A DNA stretch of 64,000 bases from Glycomyces harbinensis (GTDB lineage: Bacteria; Actinomycetota; Actinomycetes; Mycobacteriales; Micromonosporaceae): positions 372,001 through 436,000 of the forward strand of contig NZ_FNAD01000002.1 in assembly GCF_900101745.1 (NCBI RefSeq). The letters are read 5' to 3'. The translations under genes and the position numbers were made by a program. Below the pieces are notes generated by a model. It searched no databases, was not told where the DNA came from, and saw only the letters and a list, made by a program, of their open reading frames with translations. Of the stretch, positions 1 through 9,805 are shown one piece after another. Numbering within the stretch: position 1 is the stretch's first letter; each line of letters starts with the position of its first letter.

Positions 1-1412
1 AGGTGCGGGCAGCGGCGCTGGAACTGCCAGCCCTGCACGGTGATGTCCTCGTCGTCGGGGCGCTGCTCGGCGTACCAGCCCTCGGCGTACTGGAGGCGCT
101 CCTCGGAGAGGCACTTGAAGAACGCGTACACGTACTCGTTGTACTGCCCGATGCGCGCGGCGGTGAACCGGCAGGACAGGAACAGCGAGTTGACCCAGTC
201 GACCTCGCGGATGTGGAGCAGGTGCTCGATGAGGCGCCGCTCGGTGCGGAAGCGGTAGCGGACCTTCCCGCCGTCGTCGGGGTAGATCGTGCGCTCCAGG
301 AAGTCGAACACGATGGACTCGACGACCTCCTCGGAGCCGGGCGCGGTGAGGTCGAAGCGGACGGGGCCGCCGATGCCGGTGGCGATGTGCTCGGCCGAGG
401 CCATGAGCGGCTCGATGCGCTCGCGCAGGGTGGCGAGGACGTCGATCTCGGGGTGGGACCAGGAGGCCTTCTCCGCGGCGATGCGCGGCTGCATGCGCTC
501 CTTGAACTCGTCGAGGTGCTGCTTCTTGTTCGCGAACCACTCGCGCAGGTCCTCGACGGGGTGCTCGACCGAGCCGGTGCCGTCGTGCTTGACCTCGGCG
601 ACCGAGCCGGGCAGCAGGATGATGTTCCGCTCGTGGCCCTGCTCCTCCAGCCAGTCCACGTAGGACATCTGGTCGGGGAAGATGTTGCCCTCGTCGCCGA
701 AGACGTCGTTGAACTGGTACAGGTCGTCGTCGAGGAAGCAGGGCGGGCCCGCGATCGGGAAGACCCAGTCGCCCTTGACGTCGTCGATGTAGCGCAGCGA
801 GCGGTCGAAGCCGCGCTCGCGCTTCTGCTTCCCGAAGGCGCGCTTGGCGCTGTCGGGCAGCTCGTAGACCATTGGGAACCAGATCGCGCCGGAGAACTGG
901 AGCAGGTGGGCGTGGATCTTGCCGTGCTGGAGGAAGACGCCCATGTCGGTGGGGCGGGCGTCGTTCTGGTTGAGCAGGCGCGTGCCGTCGGCGTCCTCGA
1001 CCCACAGTGAGGAGTCGCCGATGGGGCCGTCGGTGGGGCTGGTGAGCGCCTGGATCATGACCTTGACGCCGCCGGGGAGTTCGACGATCTCCTCGGAGAC
1101 GGTCTTGATGAACTTGTGGAAGCCCAGGGCCCGCAGCTCCGACTCCAGTTCCGCGGTGGGGTACTCCGGCAGCAGGACGGTGGTGTCCTTGCTGATGTGC
1201 TTCGTGAGGTTCTCCTCGTCGAAGTGGTCCCGGTGGAGGTGGGAGACGTAGAGGTAGTCGGCCTGCCCGAGGGTGTCCCAGTCGAGCCGGGAGTTGTCGG
1301 GGAAGGGGAACCAGGACGCGAAGTACGCGGGGTTCACCCAGGGGTCGCACAGGATCGATCCCGCGGCGGTCTCGATGAACATGCTGGCGTGGCCAGTACC
1401 GGTAATTCGCAC
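1..1412 (-). CDS. MBL-fold hydrolase with C-terminal Rieske domain (3' end outside window)
   Basis: The 470 visible residues start at a GTG preceded by GGAAGGG. The N-terminal half is a metallo-beta-lactamase fold related to UlaG: residues 58-63 read HLHRDH, the metal-binding HxHxDH motif, with DPW near residue 23. The last visible residues are WQFQRRCPHL, the first Cys-x-His pair of a Rieske [2Fe-2S] domain, so the iron-sulfur domain begins just as the window ends. Proteins with this order are known in actinobacteria, but their substrate is not established. The gene is divergent from the small membrane protein at 1544. The domain calls are firm; the reaction is unknown. Confidence 0.8.
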   Translation of the reverse strand, partial: MRITGTGHASMFIETAAGSILCDPWVNPAYFASWFPFPDNSRLDWDTLGQADYLYVSHLHRDHFDEENLTKHISKDTTVLLPEYPTAELESELRALGFHKFIKTVSEEIVELPGGVKVMIQALTSPTDGPIGDSSLWVEDADGTRLLNQNDARPTDMGVFLQHGKIHAHLLQFSGAIWFPMVYELPDSAKRAFGKQKRERGFDRSLRYIDDVKGDWVFPIAGPPCFLDDDLYQFNDVFGDEGNIFPDQMSYVDWLEEQGHERNIILLPGSVAEVKHDGTGSVEHPVEDLREWFANKKQHLDEFKERMQPRIAAEKASWSHPEIDVLATLRERIEPLMASAEHIATGIGGPVRFDLTAPGSEEVVESIVFDFLERTIYPDDGGKVRYRFRTERRLIEHLLHIREVDWVNSLFLSCRFTAARIGQYNEYVYAFFKCLSEERLQYAEGWYAEQRPDDEDITVQGWQFQRRCPH

Positions 1413-1543
1413 GGTTACCCTTCCGGAGGCACGAGGACGACGACGGCTCAACTCTACAAGTCACAGCTCGGGCGGGGCCGGGACGTTCACGCATGTGGCG
1501 TGCGAGACTGTCTGCGACCACCGGAGAGGTTGGAGGAGTTCAC

Positions 1544-1762
1544 ATGGCTGCCGAAGAGCAGATTCTCTCGCCCGATCAGCGCAAGCCCACCAGCCGCAAG
1601 GCGCTGTACACCGCGCTCGGCGTCGGGATCGTCATCAACCTGGCGTACCTGTTCGGCAACCACCAGGGCTGGGTCGAGGACGCGTTCCTCATCATCACCG
1701 CCGCGGTGCTGCTCAGCGTCATCGTCTCCGATGCGTGGATGCGCAAGACGGGCCTGCGTTAG
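1544..1762 (+). CDS. small two-helix membrane protein, unknown function
   Basis: This 72-residue protein starts at an ATG five bases after GGAGGAG (1532-1538), which is why I prefer it to the in-frame ATG at 1493. After a charged N-terminus of about 18 residues, two hydrophobic segments (about 20-35 and 44-62) look like membrane helices joined by a short loop containing NHQGW. The end is basic (MRKTGLR). No catalytic motif is visible and I do not recognise the family. A strong hairpin terminator follows, so it is probably a single-gene transcript. Confidence 0.75.
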   Translation: MAAEEQILSPDQRKPTSRKALYTALGVGIVINLAYLFGNHQGWVEDAFLIITAAVLLSVIVSDAWMRKTGLR

Positions 1763-1784
1763 GGTCCGACACCGACCCGAAGTG

Positions 1785-1809
1785 AACCGGCCGCATCGCG
1801 GCCGGTTTT
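1785..1809 (+). terminator. intrinsic terminator of the small membrane protein gene
   Basis: The eight-base stem CCGGCCGC/GCGGCCGG with loop ATC is followed by TTTT, 22 bases after the stop codon. Confidence 0.8.
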
Positions 1810-1835
1810 GTCGTCTCCTTGGGGCGCAGAGTGAA

Positions 1836-1868
1836 AGGGGGCGGGGCCGCGTTCGCGGCCCCGCCCCT
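1836..1868 (-). terminator. GC-rich terminator of the DivIVA-like gene
   Basis: A ten-base perfect stem (GCGGGGCCGC, extended by further G:C pairs) with a four-base loop lies just past the minus-strand stop at 1892. Only a short TTT follows on that strand. Confidence 0.65.
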
Positions 1869-1891
1869 CTCGCATCGTCTCGGCTTGCGGC

Positions 1892-3892
1892 TCAGTGCAT
1901 CATGCCGCGGCGGGCGAACATCTCGCGGACCTCGCGCAGTGCCGAGTCCACTTCCGCCTCGAAGTAGCCGCCCTGCACCAGCGAGAACTGGCTGGTGTCG
2001 AGCTCGCGGTCCGACAGGGGCATGGCGTTGCGGCCGGTCATGGCCGCGGAGACCGCGTCGAACATCTGGTCCACCTGGCCGGGGTCGTAGCCCGAGCCGA
2101 AGCGGCGCGGCTGGAAGGCCCGGCGCAGCTGCTCCAGTCGCTGCACGTCGTCGGGGGTGAACGGGGAGTCCGAGGCGCGCATCTCGGTGGTCATCTCCTC
2201 GCGGCCGTGGCGGCCGGGGGCCTCGAACGCGCCGCGGCCCTCATAGGGGTTGCGGCGGCCGAAGTCCGGCGGCGAGGCCGCGCCGCGGGGGGCGGAGCCG
2301 CCGAAGCCGGTGTCGGCCGGTCCCGGCGGGGGCGGCGCGAAGCCGTTGTCGGCGGGGCCGGGAGGCGGGCCCGCGGGCGCGCCGAAGCCGCCGGTGGGCT
2401 CGTGGGTCGCGCCCCGGTCGTAGCCGCCCTGCATGGGCGGGCTCGGTGCGGCCGCACGGCGGCCGTATCCGGTGTCCTCCTGCGGCGCTTGGTTGCCGAA
2501 GCCGCCGTACTCGCGCCCGCGCGGGGCGCCGTAGGGGTCGGACTGCTGCGGCTCGGGCCGGCCCATCGGGGCCTGGCCCATGCCCGGCACCATGCTCTGC
2601 GGGATCGCCTGGGTGGGCGCGGCCGGCGGGATCGGTTCGGGCTCGGGCTGGTTGTAGCGCCCGGCCTGCGGGATCGAGCCGGTCGGCGGGCCCTGGTGGC
2701 CCATGGGGCCCTGGGGCATCGGCGGCACGGCCGCGCGGCGGCTGCCGGTGTCGCTGAACTCGTCGTCGTAGGCCGCGCCGAACCCGGGTGCGGGATCGGG
2801 GCCCGGACGGCGTCCCGGGGCCTGGCCGTAGGCGCCGGGGGCGTCGTTGGGGCCGTAGCCGCCCGGGGCGTCGTTCGGCACGAAGCCGGCGCGCCGGGGG
2901 TCGGACTGGAGCGGCAGCTGCTCGGTGGCGCCGTGCGGGATCGGGCCGGCCTGCGGGCCGTCGTGGCCGGTGCGCGGGCCGGGCTGCGCGGGCGGCGCGA
3001 AGTCGCCGCGCACCGGTTCGGGGCCGCGGGGGCCGCCGTAGACGCCCGGCTCGGGTCCGCCGCGGGGGCCGAAGCCGTTGGCGCCGCCGCGCGGGGCGGC
3101 GAACTCGTCGCGGCCGAAGTCGCCCTGGCCGGGGCCGAACTCGTCGCGGGGGGCGCTGAATTCGCCTTGGGCGGGACCGAAGTCGTCGCGCGGGCCCGGG
3201 CCGAAGTCGCCCTGGCCGCGGCCGAAGTCCTGGCCGCCGCCGGCGCCTCGTCCGCCGAAGTCCTGGCCCGGTGCGCCGCGCTTGGCGAACGGGTCGTCGT
3301 AGTCGTCGCCGGGCGGGCCGGCGAGGAAGCCGAAGCCCTCGTCGTCATCGCCGCGCAGGTCGCCGAAGCCGTCGGGGTCCGGGGGTGCGGCCGCTGCCCG
3401 GGCGGCGCCGCGTCCGCGGCCGACCGGTTCGGGTGCGGGCGGCGGGGGCGCCATCTCGCGGGCGGCCATCATGTCGTGCGCGGGGATCGCCTGCGTCGCG
3501 GCGGGGATGACCTGGGTCGCCTGCGCCTCGGGGGCGCGGCGCGCGCCGGGGGCCGCCTGCATCGGGGGCTCGTCGTAATTGCGCGCGGGGGCGGTGGCGT
3601 CGGGCTTGCCGTAGTCGGGGGCGGGGGCGGTGCCGAGGACGCCGCGCTCCTCCAACTCGGCGAGCTGCCTTGCGACCCGGTCGAGGTAGACGTCCACCTG
3701 CCACTCGTCGTAGCCGCCGAAGCGGACCCGGAAGACGACGTCGTCGACCTCGTCGGCCGACACGGGGCTGCCGACCGGCTCGCCGGCCAGTGTCGCCTCC
3801 ACGCGGTCCAGGAACGCGTCGACTTCGTCGACCTTGTAGCCCCGGCTCAACGCCCGGCGCCGGAACCGGTCACCATGACTCGCCACTACCAA
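1892..3892 (-). CDS. DivIVA-domain protein with long disordered middle
   Basis: The product has about 666 residues. The N-terminus holds two DivIVA-type segments: one near residues 9-36 with SRGYKVDEVDAFLDRVE, and one near 48-80 with FGGYDEWQVDVYLDRVARQL. The last 75 residues hold two more of the same style (SGYDPGQVDQMFDAV, QGGYFEAEVDSALREV). Between them about 490 residues are Pro/Gly/Gln/Asp-rich and low in complexity. The start is uncertain: TTG at 3892 follows GAAGGG closely, and GTG at 3886 is also possible. It begins 15 bases after rlmN, so the two are probably cotranscribed. DivIVA-like proteins organise poles and septa in actinobacteria; that role is inferred here. Confidence 0.8.
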   Translation of the reverse strand: MVVASHGDRFRRRALSRGYKVDEVDAFLDRVEATLAGEPVGSPVSADEVDDVVFRVRFGGYDEWQVDVYLDRVARQLAELEERGVLGTAPAPDYGKPDATAPARNYDEPPMQAAPGARRAPEAQATQVIPAATQAIPAHDMMAAREMAPPPPAPEPVGRGRGAARAAAAPPDPDGFGDLRGDDDEGFGFLAGPPGDDYDDPFAKRGAPGQDFGGRGAGGGQDFGRGQGDFGPGPRDDFGPAQGEFSAPRDEFGPGQGDFGRDEFAAPRGGANGFGPRGGPEPGVYGGPRGPEPVRGDFAPPAQPGPRTGHDGPQAGPIPHGATEQLPLQSDPRRAGFVPNDAPGGYGPNDAPGAYGQAPGRRPGPDPAPGFGAAYDDEFSDTGSRRAAVPPMPQGPMGHQGPPTGSIPQAGRYNQPEPEPIPPAAPTQAIPQSMVPGMGQAPMGRPEPQQSDPYGAPRGREYGGFGNQAPQEDTGYGRRAAAPSPPMQGGYDRGATHEPTGGFGAPAGPPPGPADNGFAPPPPGPADTGFGGSAPRGAASPPDFGRRNPYEGRGAFEAPGRHGREEMTTEMRASDSPFTPDDVQRLEQLRRAFQPRRFGSGYDPGQVDQMFDAVSAAMTGRNAMPLSDRELDTSQFSLVQGGYFEAEVDSALREVREMFARRGMMH

Positions 3893-3907
3893 GCCACCCT
3901 TCTCCGC

Positions 3908-5056
3908 CTAATCCGCGGCGCCGGCGGCGCCGCCCGGCTTCGCACCGGCGCGACCGGGGGTACCGGCCTCCCGGACCGAAGCGGCCAGCTGCCCGCAGGC
4001 GCCGTCGATCTCTTGGCCGCGCGTATCGCGCACCGTCGTGGACACGCCCGCGGCTCGCAGCCGCCGAACGAACTCCGCCTCGACCGGTTTGGGACTCGCG
4101 TCCCACCGGCTCCCCGGCGTGGGGTTCAGAGGGATCAGGTTCACGTGGACGAGTTTGCCCGCGAGCAGCTTCCCAAGGAGGTCTGCGCGCCAGGGCTGGT
4201 CGTTCACGTCCCTGATCATCGCGTACTCGATCGAAACACGACGTTTCGTCACCCGAGCGTACTCCCAGGCCGCCTCCAGAACCTCGGCGACCTTCCAGCG
4301 CGTGTTGATCGGGACGAGCTCGTCGCGCAGCTCGTCGTCGGGAGCGTGGAGCGAGACCGCCAGCGTCACCGGCAGTCCCTCCTCGGAGAGCTTCTTGATC
4401 GTGGGCACCAGGCCGACCGTGGAGACGGTGATGTTGCGGGCCGACAGCCCGATCCCGTCGGGCACGGGCCCGGTGATGAGGTGCAGGGCGTTCTTGAGCC
4501 GGGCCCAGTTGGCCAGCGGCTCGCCCATGCCCATGAAGACGATGTTGGACAGGCGCCCCAGGCCGCGCTCGGCCGCGATGCGCGCGGCGGCGACCACCTG
4601 GTCGACGATCTCGGCGGTGGTGAGGTTGCGGTCGAGGCCGCCCTGGCCGGTGGCGCAGAACGGGCAGGCCATCCCGCAGCCGGCCTGGGAGGACACGCAC
4701 GCGGTCACCCGGTCGGGGTAGGCCATGATGACGCTCTCGACGAGCGCGCCGTCGTAGAGGCGCCAGACGGCCTTGACGGTCTTGCCGTCGTCGCAGGAGT
4801 CGACCTTGATCGGCTGGAGGAGCTGCGGGAGCAGCGCCTCGCCGATGGCGTCGCGCGAGGCGGCCGGGAGGTCGGTCATGAGTGCCGCGTCGCCGACGTG
4901 GCGGCCGAAGTACTGCTGGCGCAGTTGCTTGGCGCGGAAGGCGGGCTGTCCGATCTCGGAGAGAACGGACTGGCACCCGGCCAGATCGAGGTCGGCGAGG
5001 TGGCGGGGCGCAGCCTTGCGAGGGCGCGGTTCGGTCAACGTGAGTGCTACAGACAT
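3908..5056 (-). CDS. rlmN: dual-specificity 23S rRNA/tRNA adenine C2-methyltransferase RlmN
   Basis: This 382-residue radical-SAM enzyme methylates C2 of A2503 in 23S rRNA and of A37 in some tRNAs. The cluster-binding motif is C127-x3-C131-x2-C134 (CGMACPFC). The GMGEPLANW segment that helps bind SAM follows, and the C-terminal catalytic cysteine lies near residue 354 (DGACGQL). A short Ala/Gly-rich tail follows. The gene sits 100 bases after cdsA, in the usual actinobacterial order frr-cdsA-rlmN. Confidence 0.95.
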   Translation of the reverse strand: MSVALTLTEPRPRKAAPRHLADLDLAGCQSVLSEIGQPAFRAKQLRQQYFGRHVGDAALMTDLPAASRDAIGEALLPQLLQPIKVDSCDDGKTVKAVWRLYDGALVESVIMAYPDRVTACVSSQAGCGMACPFCATGQGGLDRNLTTAEIVDQVVAAARIAAERGLGRLSNIVFMGMGEPLANWARLKNALHLITGPVPDGIGLSARNITVSTVGLVPTIKKLSEEGLPVTLAVSLHAPDDELRDELVPINTRWKVAEVLEAAWEYARVTKRRVSIEYAMIRDVNDQPWRADLLGKLLAGKLVHVNLIPLNPTPGSRWDASPKPVEAEFVRRLRAAGVSTTVRDTRGQEIDGACGQLAASVREAGTPGRAGAKPGGAAGAAD

Positions 5057-5156
5057 GTCACGACCTAGTCTCGCATGACAGGCACCGGACTCGCCAACCC
5101 CGGATCGCGGAATTCACCCCGGGCCCTCCTTCATCGGATACACCAATCAGGACACA

Positions 5157-6083
5157 TCACCCGAGTAGGTAACGGAACCACACATAGGCCACTGGTGCCA
5201 CCATGAGGATCGAGTCGAGACGGTCCATGACCCCGCCGTGGCCGGGGATGATATTGCTCATGTCCTTGATGCCGAGGTCCCGTTTCAGCAACGAGACGGA
5301 CAGGTCCCCCAACGTAGCGGCCAGGGCCACGCACACGCCGAACGCCACGCCCAGCGGGAACGAGACGCCGAAGAACGCCCAGAGGGTGATCGAGCCGCCG
5401 AGGGCGGCGAGGACGATGGAGCCGCCCAGGCCCTCCCAGGACTTCTTGGGGCTGATGCGCGGGGTCATCTGGTGGCGCCCGAACAGGACGCCGGCGATGT
5501 AGCCGCCGGTGTCGGAGCAGACGACGGCGAACAGGTAGATGAGGACCTGCGCGGCGGCGCCGTCGATGAGGCGGGCCGAGTCGTTCTCGGAGGTGGCCAG
5601 GAGCATGACGAACCCGGCCAGGAACGGGACCTGGATGAGCACGAGTGCGGCGGCGGGGATGTCGGTCCGGTAGCCGGTGGCGCCTTCGGAGAGCCGCCAC
5701 ACGAACAGGGCGGCGACGCCGACGGCGGTGCCGAGCAGGAGGCCCGTGGCCCCGCCGAACCAGGCGAGGACCACGATGAGCACGCCGGCGGCGGCCAGGG
5801 GGATCACCGGGACGTTCTTGCCGCCCTTGCGCATCGCGGTGCCGGTCTCCCAGCAGGCGACGGCGATGGCGACGACGGCCAGTCCGAGGAAGGCGACGGG
5901 CTGGATCAGGAGGGAGGCCAGGACCACCGCGGCCATGCCGAGTCCGGCGCCGATGGCGACGGGGAGGTTCCGGCCGGCCTTGGGTTTGCGGTCCTGGGGG
6001 TCGGTCTCGGCGGCGCCGGGCCCTCGCTCGTCCTGGGACGGCCGGGGGCGACGGCCGGGCGAACCGTCGGGAATAGCGCTCAT
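5157..6083 (-). CDS. cdsA: phosphatidate cytidylyltransferase
   Basis: This 308-residue integral membrane enzyme makes CDP-diacylglycerol from phosphatidate and CTP. Residues 1-40 are a polar Pro/Arg-rich leader; the rest is a run of hydrophobic helices. The family signature is at the C-terminus: SLLKRDLGIKD followed by GHGGVMDRLDS. Its ATG shares one base with the stop codon of frr (TGATG), so translational coupling is likely. Confidence 0.95.
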   Translation of the reverse strand: MSAIPDGSPGRRPRPSQDERGPGAAETDPQDRKPKAGRNLPVAIGAGLGMAAVVLASLLIQPVAFLGLAVVAIAVACWETGTAMRKGGKNVPVIPLAAAGVLIVVLAWFGGATGLLLGTAVGVAALFVWRLSEGATGYRTDIPAAALVLIQVPFLAGFVMLLATSENDSARLIDGAAAQVLIYLFAVVCSDTGGYIAGVLFGRHQMTPRISPKKSWEGLGGSIVLAALGGSITLWAFFGVSFPLGVAFGVCVALAATLGDLSVSLLKRDLGIKDMSNIIPGHGGVMDRLDSILMVAPVAYVWFRYLLG

Positions 6084-6640
6084 CAGATCTCGAGCAGCTC
6101 GGACTCTTTGGAGGCCACGAGCTCGTCGACGTGTCCGGTGAAGCGACCGGTGAGATCGTCGAGCTCCTTCTCGCCGGAGCGGCCCTCGTCCTCGGAGACC
6201 TCGCCGTCCTTGACGGCCTTGCCCATCTCGTCCTTGGCCTTGCGGCGGACGTTGCGGATGGCGATCTTGGCGTCCTCGCCCTTGGTGCGGGCCACCTTGA
6301 TCATCTCGCGGCGGCGCTCCTCGGTCATGGGGGGCAGGTTCAGGCGCAGCTGGGTGCCCTCGTTGGAGGGGTTGACGCCGAGGTTGGAGTTGCGAATCGC
6401 GTCCTCGATGTCCTTCATCTGGGAGGCGTCGAAGGGTTTGACGATCACCATGCGCGGTTCGGGGATGGCGATGGAGGCGACCTGCGGGATCGGGGTGGGG
6501 GCGCCGTAGTAGTCGACGGTGATCCGGTTGAACATGGCGGAGGAGGCGCGGCCGGTGCGAATGACCGCGAATTCCTCCTTGGCGTGCTCGATGGCCCGCT
6601 CCATCTTCTCCTCGGCTTCGAGGAGGGTGTCGTCGATCAC
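6083..6640 (-). CDS. frr: ribosome recycling factor
   Basis: This 185-residue protein splits post-termination ribosomes together with EF-G. Conserved family segments are visible: [19 protein letters not shown], then [14 protein letters not shown], and [12 protein letters not shown] in the second half. The length is normal. It starts at a GTG with only a weak GAGA upstream and shares one base with cdsA. The 120-base gap to pyrH shows no strong terminator. Confidence 0.96.
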   Translation of the reverse strand: MIDDTLLEAEEKMERAIEHAKEEFAVIRTGRASSAMFNRITVDYYGAPTPIPQVASIAIPEPRMVIVKPFDASQMKDIEDAIRNSNLGVNPSNEGTQLRLNLPPMTEERRREMIKVARTKGEDAKIAIRNVRRKAKDEMGKAVKDGEVSEDEGRSGEKELDDLTGRFTGHVDELVASKESELLEI

Positions 6641-6760
6641 GGTGTTCTCACAATCTCTCGCGGCTTGACAGCACTTCTGACCGTACCGTCCCGCTGTCGG
6701 TCCTCGGTGGCGTGGATGTCCTCAGCGCGGCCGAATCCGTGCCCGGCCCCAGTGCGCGCC

Positions 6761-7486
6761 TCAGTCGTCGGCGGCGTGGATGAGGGTGCCGAGCTGCTCG
6801 CCGACGATGGCGCGCCGCAGGTTCCCGTCGTCGTCGGCGCCGAAGACGAGCATCGGCAGGCCGTTGTCCTTGCAGAGGCTGAACGCGGCCTGGTCGACGA
6901 CCATGAGCTCGCGCTTGAGGGCCTCGTCGAAGGTGATGTCGTCGAGGCGCTGCGCGGCGGGGTCGGTCTTGGGGTCGGCGGTGTAGACCGCGTCGACGCC
7001 GTTCTTGCTGACGAGGACGACCTGCGCGCCGATCTCCAGGGCCCGCTGGGCCGCGACGGTGTCGGTGGAGAAGTACGGCATGCCGGCGCCGGCGCCGAAG
7101 ATGACGACGCGGCCCTTCTCGAGGTGCCGGATCGCGCGCAGCGGCAGGTAGGCCTCGGCGACCTGGGCCATGGCGATGGCGGTCTGGACGCGGGTGTCGA
7201 CGCCTTCCTTCTCCAGGAAGTCCTGGAGGGCGAGGCAGTTCATGACGGTGCCGAGCATGCCCATGTAGTCGGCGCGGGCGCGGTCCATGCCGCGGCGCTG
7301 GAGTTCGGCCCCGCGGAAGAAGTTGCCGCCGCCGACGACCACGGCGACCTGGACGCCCGCGGCCACGCCGGCGGCGATCTGGCGGGCGACGCCCTGGACG
7401 ACGTCGGGGTCGACGCCGACCTTGCCGCCGCCGAAGGCCTCGCCGGACAGCTTCAGCACGACTCGGCGATACGTGTCTTCACTCAT
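6761..7486 (-). CDS. pyrH: UMP kinase
   Basis: This 241-residue member of the amino-acid kinase family phosphorylates UMP to UDP. The N-terminus has [11 protein letters not shown], then [20 protein letters not shown], and [13 protein letters not shown] in the C-terminal half, all typical of bacterial PyrH. The ATG follows AGGGGAG with five-base spacing. A hairpin lies between tsf and pyrH, so pyrH may depend partly on readthrough or on its own promoter. Confidence 0.96.
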   Translation of the reverse strand: MSEDTYRRVVLKLSGEAFGGGKVGVDPDVVQGVARQIAAGVAAGVQVAVVVGGGNFFRGAELQRRGMDRARADYMGMLGTVMNCLALQDFLEKEGVDTRVQTAIAMAQVAEAYLPLRAIRHLEKGRVVIFGAGAGMPYFSTDTVAAQRALEIGAQVVLVSKNGVDAVYTADPKTDPAAQRLDDITFDEALKRELMVVDQAAFSLCKDNGLPMLVFGADDDGNLRRAIVGEQLGTLIHAADD

Positions 7487-7591
7487 GGCACTCCCCTGCT
7501 CTGCGTGCGGCCCTGCGGCCGCGCTGCGGATGACCGTACTGCTCTGGACCGATCGCGCTGACTGATGCGGTGCTTCGCCCGGGCATGGAAC

Positions 7592-7617
7592 GGGGCGGCG
7601 GCCTGCGCCGCCGCCCC
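7592..7617 (-). terminator. hairpin between tsf and pyrH
   Basis: The ten-base stem GGGGCGGCGG/CCGCCGCCCC with a six-base loop lies 52 bases past the tsf stop. There is little U-tract on the minus strand, so it may act as an attenuator or RNA-processing site. Confidence 0.6.
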
Positions 7618-7668
7618 TTCCCGTGCTTACGGCTGGAGCCAGTGTAGTCCGCTCGCGCGGACCGCTCG

Positions 7669-8481
7669 CTACTCCTGGCCGACTTCGAAGCGGATGAAGC
7701 CGGTGACCTCGGTGCCGGCCTCGGCCAGCACCTGCTTCACGGACTTCTTGTTGTCGAGGACCGAGGTCTGCGAGAGCAGGACGAAGTCGCGGAAGTAGGC
7801 GTTGACCTTGCCTTCGACGATCTTGTCCCAGGCGCGCTCGGGCTTGCCCTCTTCCTTGGCCGTCTCCAGTGCGACGCGCTTCTCGCCCTCGATGATCTCC
7901 GAGGGGACCTCGGCGCTGTCGAGGTACTTCGGACGCATCGCGGCGGCCTGCATGCCGGCCTGGCGGGCGGCTTCGGCGTCACCGGTGTAGGAGACGATGA
8001 TGCCGACGGCCGGCGGGAGGTCGGCGGCCTTGCGGTGCATGTAGACCGCGACGTCGCCGTCGAGCGAGCCGACGCGGCCGACGACGAGCTTCTCGCCGAG
8101 CTTGACGGACTCGTCCTGGACGACCTCGGCGACGGTCTTGCCGCCCAGGTCGGCCTTGGCGAACGCCTCGCTGTCGGCGGGGCGGACCTCGTCGGCGAGC
8201 TCGACCAGGGTCTGGGCGAGTTCGATGAACGCGCCGTTCTTGGCGACGAAGTCGGTCTCGCACAGCAGCTCGAGCAGGGTGTTGCCGGACTGGGCGACCA
8301 GGCCCTGGGCCGTGGTGCGCTCGGCGCGCTTGCCGACGTCCTTGGCTCCCTTGATGCGCAGGGCCTCGAGGGCGGCGTCGTAGTCGCCGTCCGCGGCTTC
8401 GAGGGCCTTCTTGACGTCCATCATCCCGGAGCCGGTGGCTTCCCGGAGCTTCTTGACGTCAGCCATCGTGAAGTTGGCCAT
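7669..8481 (-). CDS. tsf: elongation factor Ts
   Basis: This 270-residue protein is the guanine-nucleotide exchange factor for EF-Tu. The N-terminal UBA-like domain reads [20 protein letters not shown], followed by the characteristic TDFVAKN segment. I start it at the ATG at 8481 because AAGGGGAG precedes it and homologues begin there. It lies 11 bases after rpsB, so the pair is an operon. Confidence 0.96.
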   Translation of the reverse strand: MANFTMADVKKLREATGSGMMDVKKALEAADGDYDAALEALRIKGAKDVGKRAERTTAQGLVAQSGNTLLELLCETDFVAKNGAFIELAQTLVELADEVRPADSEAFAKADLGGKTVAEVVQDESVKLGEKLVVGRVGSLDGDVAVYMHRKAADLPPAVGIIVSYTGDAEAARQAGMQAAAMRPKYLDSAEVPSEIIEGEKRVALETAKEEGKPERAWDKIVEGKVNAYFRDFVLLSQTSVLDNKKSVKQVLAEAGTEVTGFIRFEVGQE

Positions 8482-8492
8482 TGCTCCCCTTC

Positions 8493-9368
8493 TTACTTCT
8501 CGTCGGTGGTCTGCTCGCCGGCCTCGGCCTCGGCGGCCGGGGTCTCGACGGCAGGAGTCTCGGCCTCGGCCTCGGCGGCCGGGGCTTCGGCGGCCGGGGT
8601 CTCGGCGGGCTTCTCGTCCTCGACGAGGAGTTCCTTCTCCCACTCGGCGAGCGGCTCGCCGTCGGCCTTCTCGCCCTGGCCGCCGGAGCGGGCCAGGAGG
8701 CCCTCGGCGACACCGTCGGCGATGATCTTGGTCAGCAGCGCGACGGAGCGGATCGCGTCGTCGTTGCCGGGGATCGGGAAGTCGACCTCGTCGGGGTCGC
8801 AGTTGGTGTCGAGGATCGCGACGATCGGGATCCCGAGCTTGCGGGCCTCGTCGACGGCGATGTGCTCTTTCTTGGTGTCCACGATCCAGATCGCGGCCGG
8901 GGTCTTCTCCATGTCGCGGAGGCCGCCGAGCGTGCGCTCGAGCTTGTCCTTCTCGCGCATCAGCTGGAGCATTTCCTTCTTGGTGCGGTTGGCCGCGCCG
9001 TTGGTCTCGATGATCTCGAGTTCCTTGAGGCGCATGAGGCGCTTCTGGATCGTCTGGAAGTTGGTGAGCATGCCGCCCAGCCAGCGGTGGTTCACGAACG
9101 GCATCCCGACGCGCAGGGCCTGCTCGGAAACGGCCTCCTGGGCCTGCTTCTTGGTGCCCACGAACAGGACCTCGCCGCCGTCGGCGACGACGTTCTTGAC
9201 GAACGAGTGGGCCTTGACCGCGTAGTCGACGGACTGGCGCAGGTCGATGATGTAGATGCCGTTGCGGTCGGTGAGGATGAACCGCTTCATCTTCGGGTTC
9301 CAGCGGCGGGTCTGGTGGCCGAAGTGCACGCCGCTCTCGAGCAGCGCCCTCATGGTGACAACCGACAC
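8493..9368 (-). CDS. rpsB: 30S ribosomal protein S2
   Basis: The first 230 or so residues are canonical S2: [20 protein letters not shown] at the N-terminus, [12 protein letters not shown], and [14 protein letters not shown]. The last 60 residues are an Ala/Glu/Thr-rich tail. At 291 residues it is longer than the usual 240-260, all of it in the tail. It starts at a GTG with AAAGGA nine or more bases upstream. It heads the minus-strand operon. Confidence 0.96.
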   Translation of the reverse strand: MSVVTMRALLESGVHFGHQTRRWNPKMKRFILTDRNGIYIIDLRQSVDYAVKAHSFVKNVVADGGEVLFVGTKKQAQEAVSEQALRVGMPFVNHRWLGGMLTNFQTIQKRLMRLKELEIIETNGAANRTKKEMLQLMREKDKLERTLGGLRDMEKTPAAIWIVDTKKEHIAVDEARKLGIPIVAILDTNCDPDEVDFPIPGNDDAIRSVALLTKIIADGVAEGLLARSGGQGEKADGEPLAEWEKELLVEDEKPAETPAAEAPAAEAEAETPAVETPAAEAEAGEQTTDEK

Positions 9369-9751
9369 GGTTGTAGTCCTTTCGTTCCCTGGTTCGTTCG
9401 CGGGAGGCGTCCGAAGTCCGGACGTCCCGCGCCTGGCGCCCGCCTCCGGCGATCTGCAACCGGGAAGTCCCGGACCTGGGAGATCGCTAGGGCCGGACCG
9501 GATCCACCGCAGTGCGCCCGTGAAGGGCGAACGATGGAGGTCGGGCCGCGGCGAGCGCGCGAAGTCGGTTCGGCGCGCGAGAGCGCCGATCCGCTCCCAT
9601 CAGTGTACTTGGGGCGATGGAACCGCCGAGAACGCGGTGGAGTGCAGTGACAGAGGCAATCCGAGGCCGGGGCCTCCGCCGCCCGGCGAGGAACGCAGAC
9701 CGCTCGATACCGCTCGAAGCGTTCAGGCAGGCAGGAAGGCCGCAGACGGAG

Positions 9752-9760
9752 TTATCCACA
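9752..9760 (+). promoter_or_regulatory. perfect DnaA-box 9-mer
   Basis: TTATCCACA matches the strict DnaA-box consensus. It lies about 17 bases upstream of the -35 proposed for the M23 gene. Only one copy was noticed here, so this is not an origin. Confidence 0.4.
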
Positions 9761-9776
9761 GGCTCAGAACTTTTTC

Positions 9777-9805
9777 TTGTCGATACCGGGCGGCCGCGCG
9801 AGTAT
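9777..9805 (+). promoter_or_regulatory. candidate promoter of the M23 gene (leaderless)
   Basis: TTGTCG, 17 bases, GAGTAT, then six bases to the ATG at 9812. No Shine-Dalgarno sequence is present, so transcription probably starts at the A of the start codon. Confidence 0.5.

Noticed and set aside
3-1010. A plus-strand open frame of 335 codons at the window start
   Set aside because: It is antisense to the MBL/Rieske gene; only the minus-strand product has family motifs.
9752-9760. A replication origin at the DnaA box
   Set aside because: One box, no AT-rich unwinding region and no dnaA/dnaN genes nearby.
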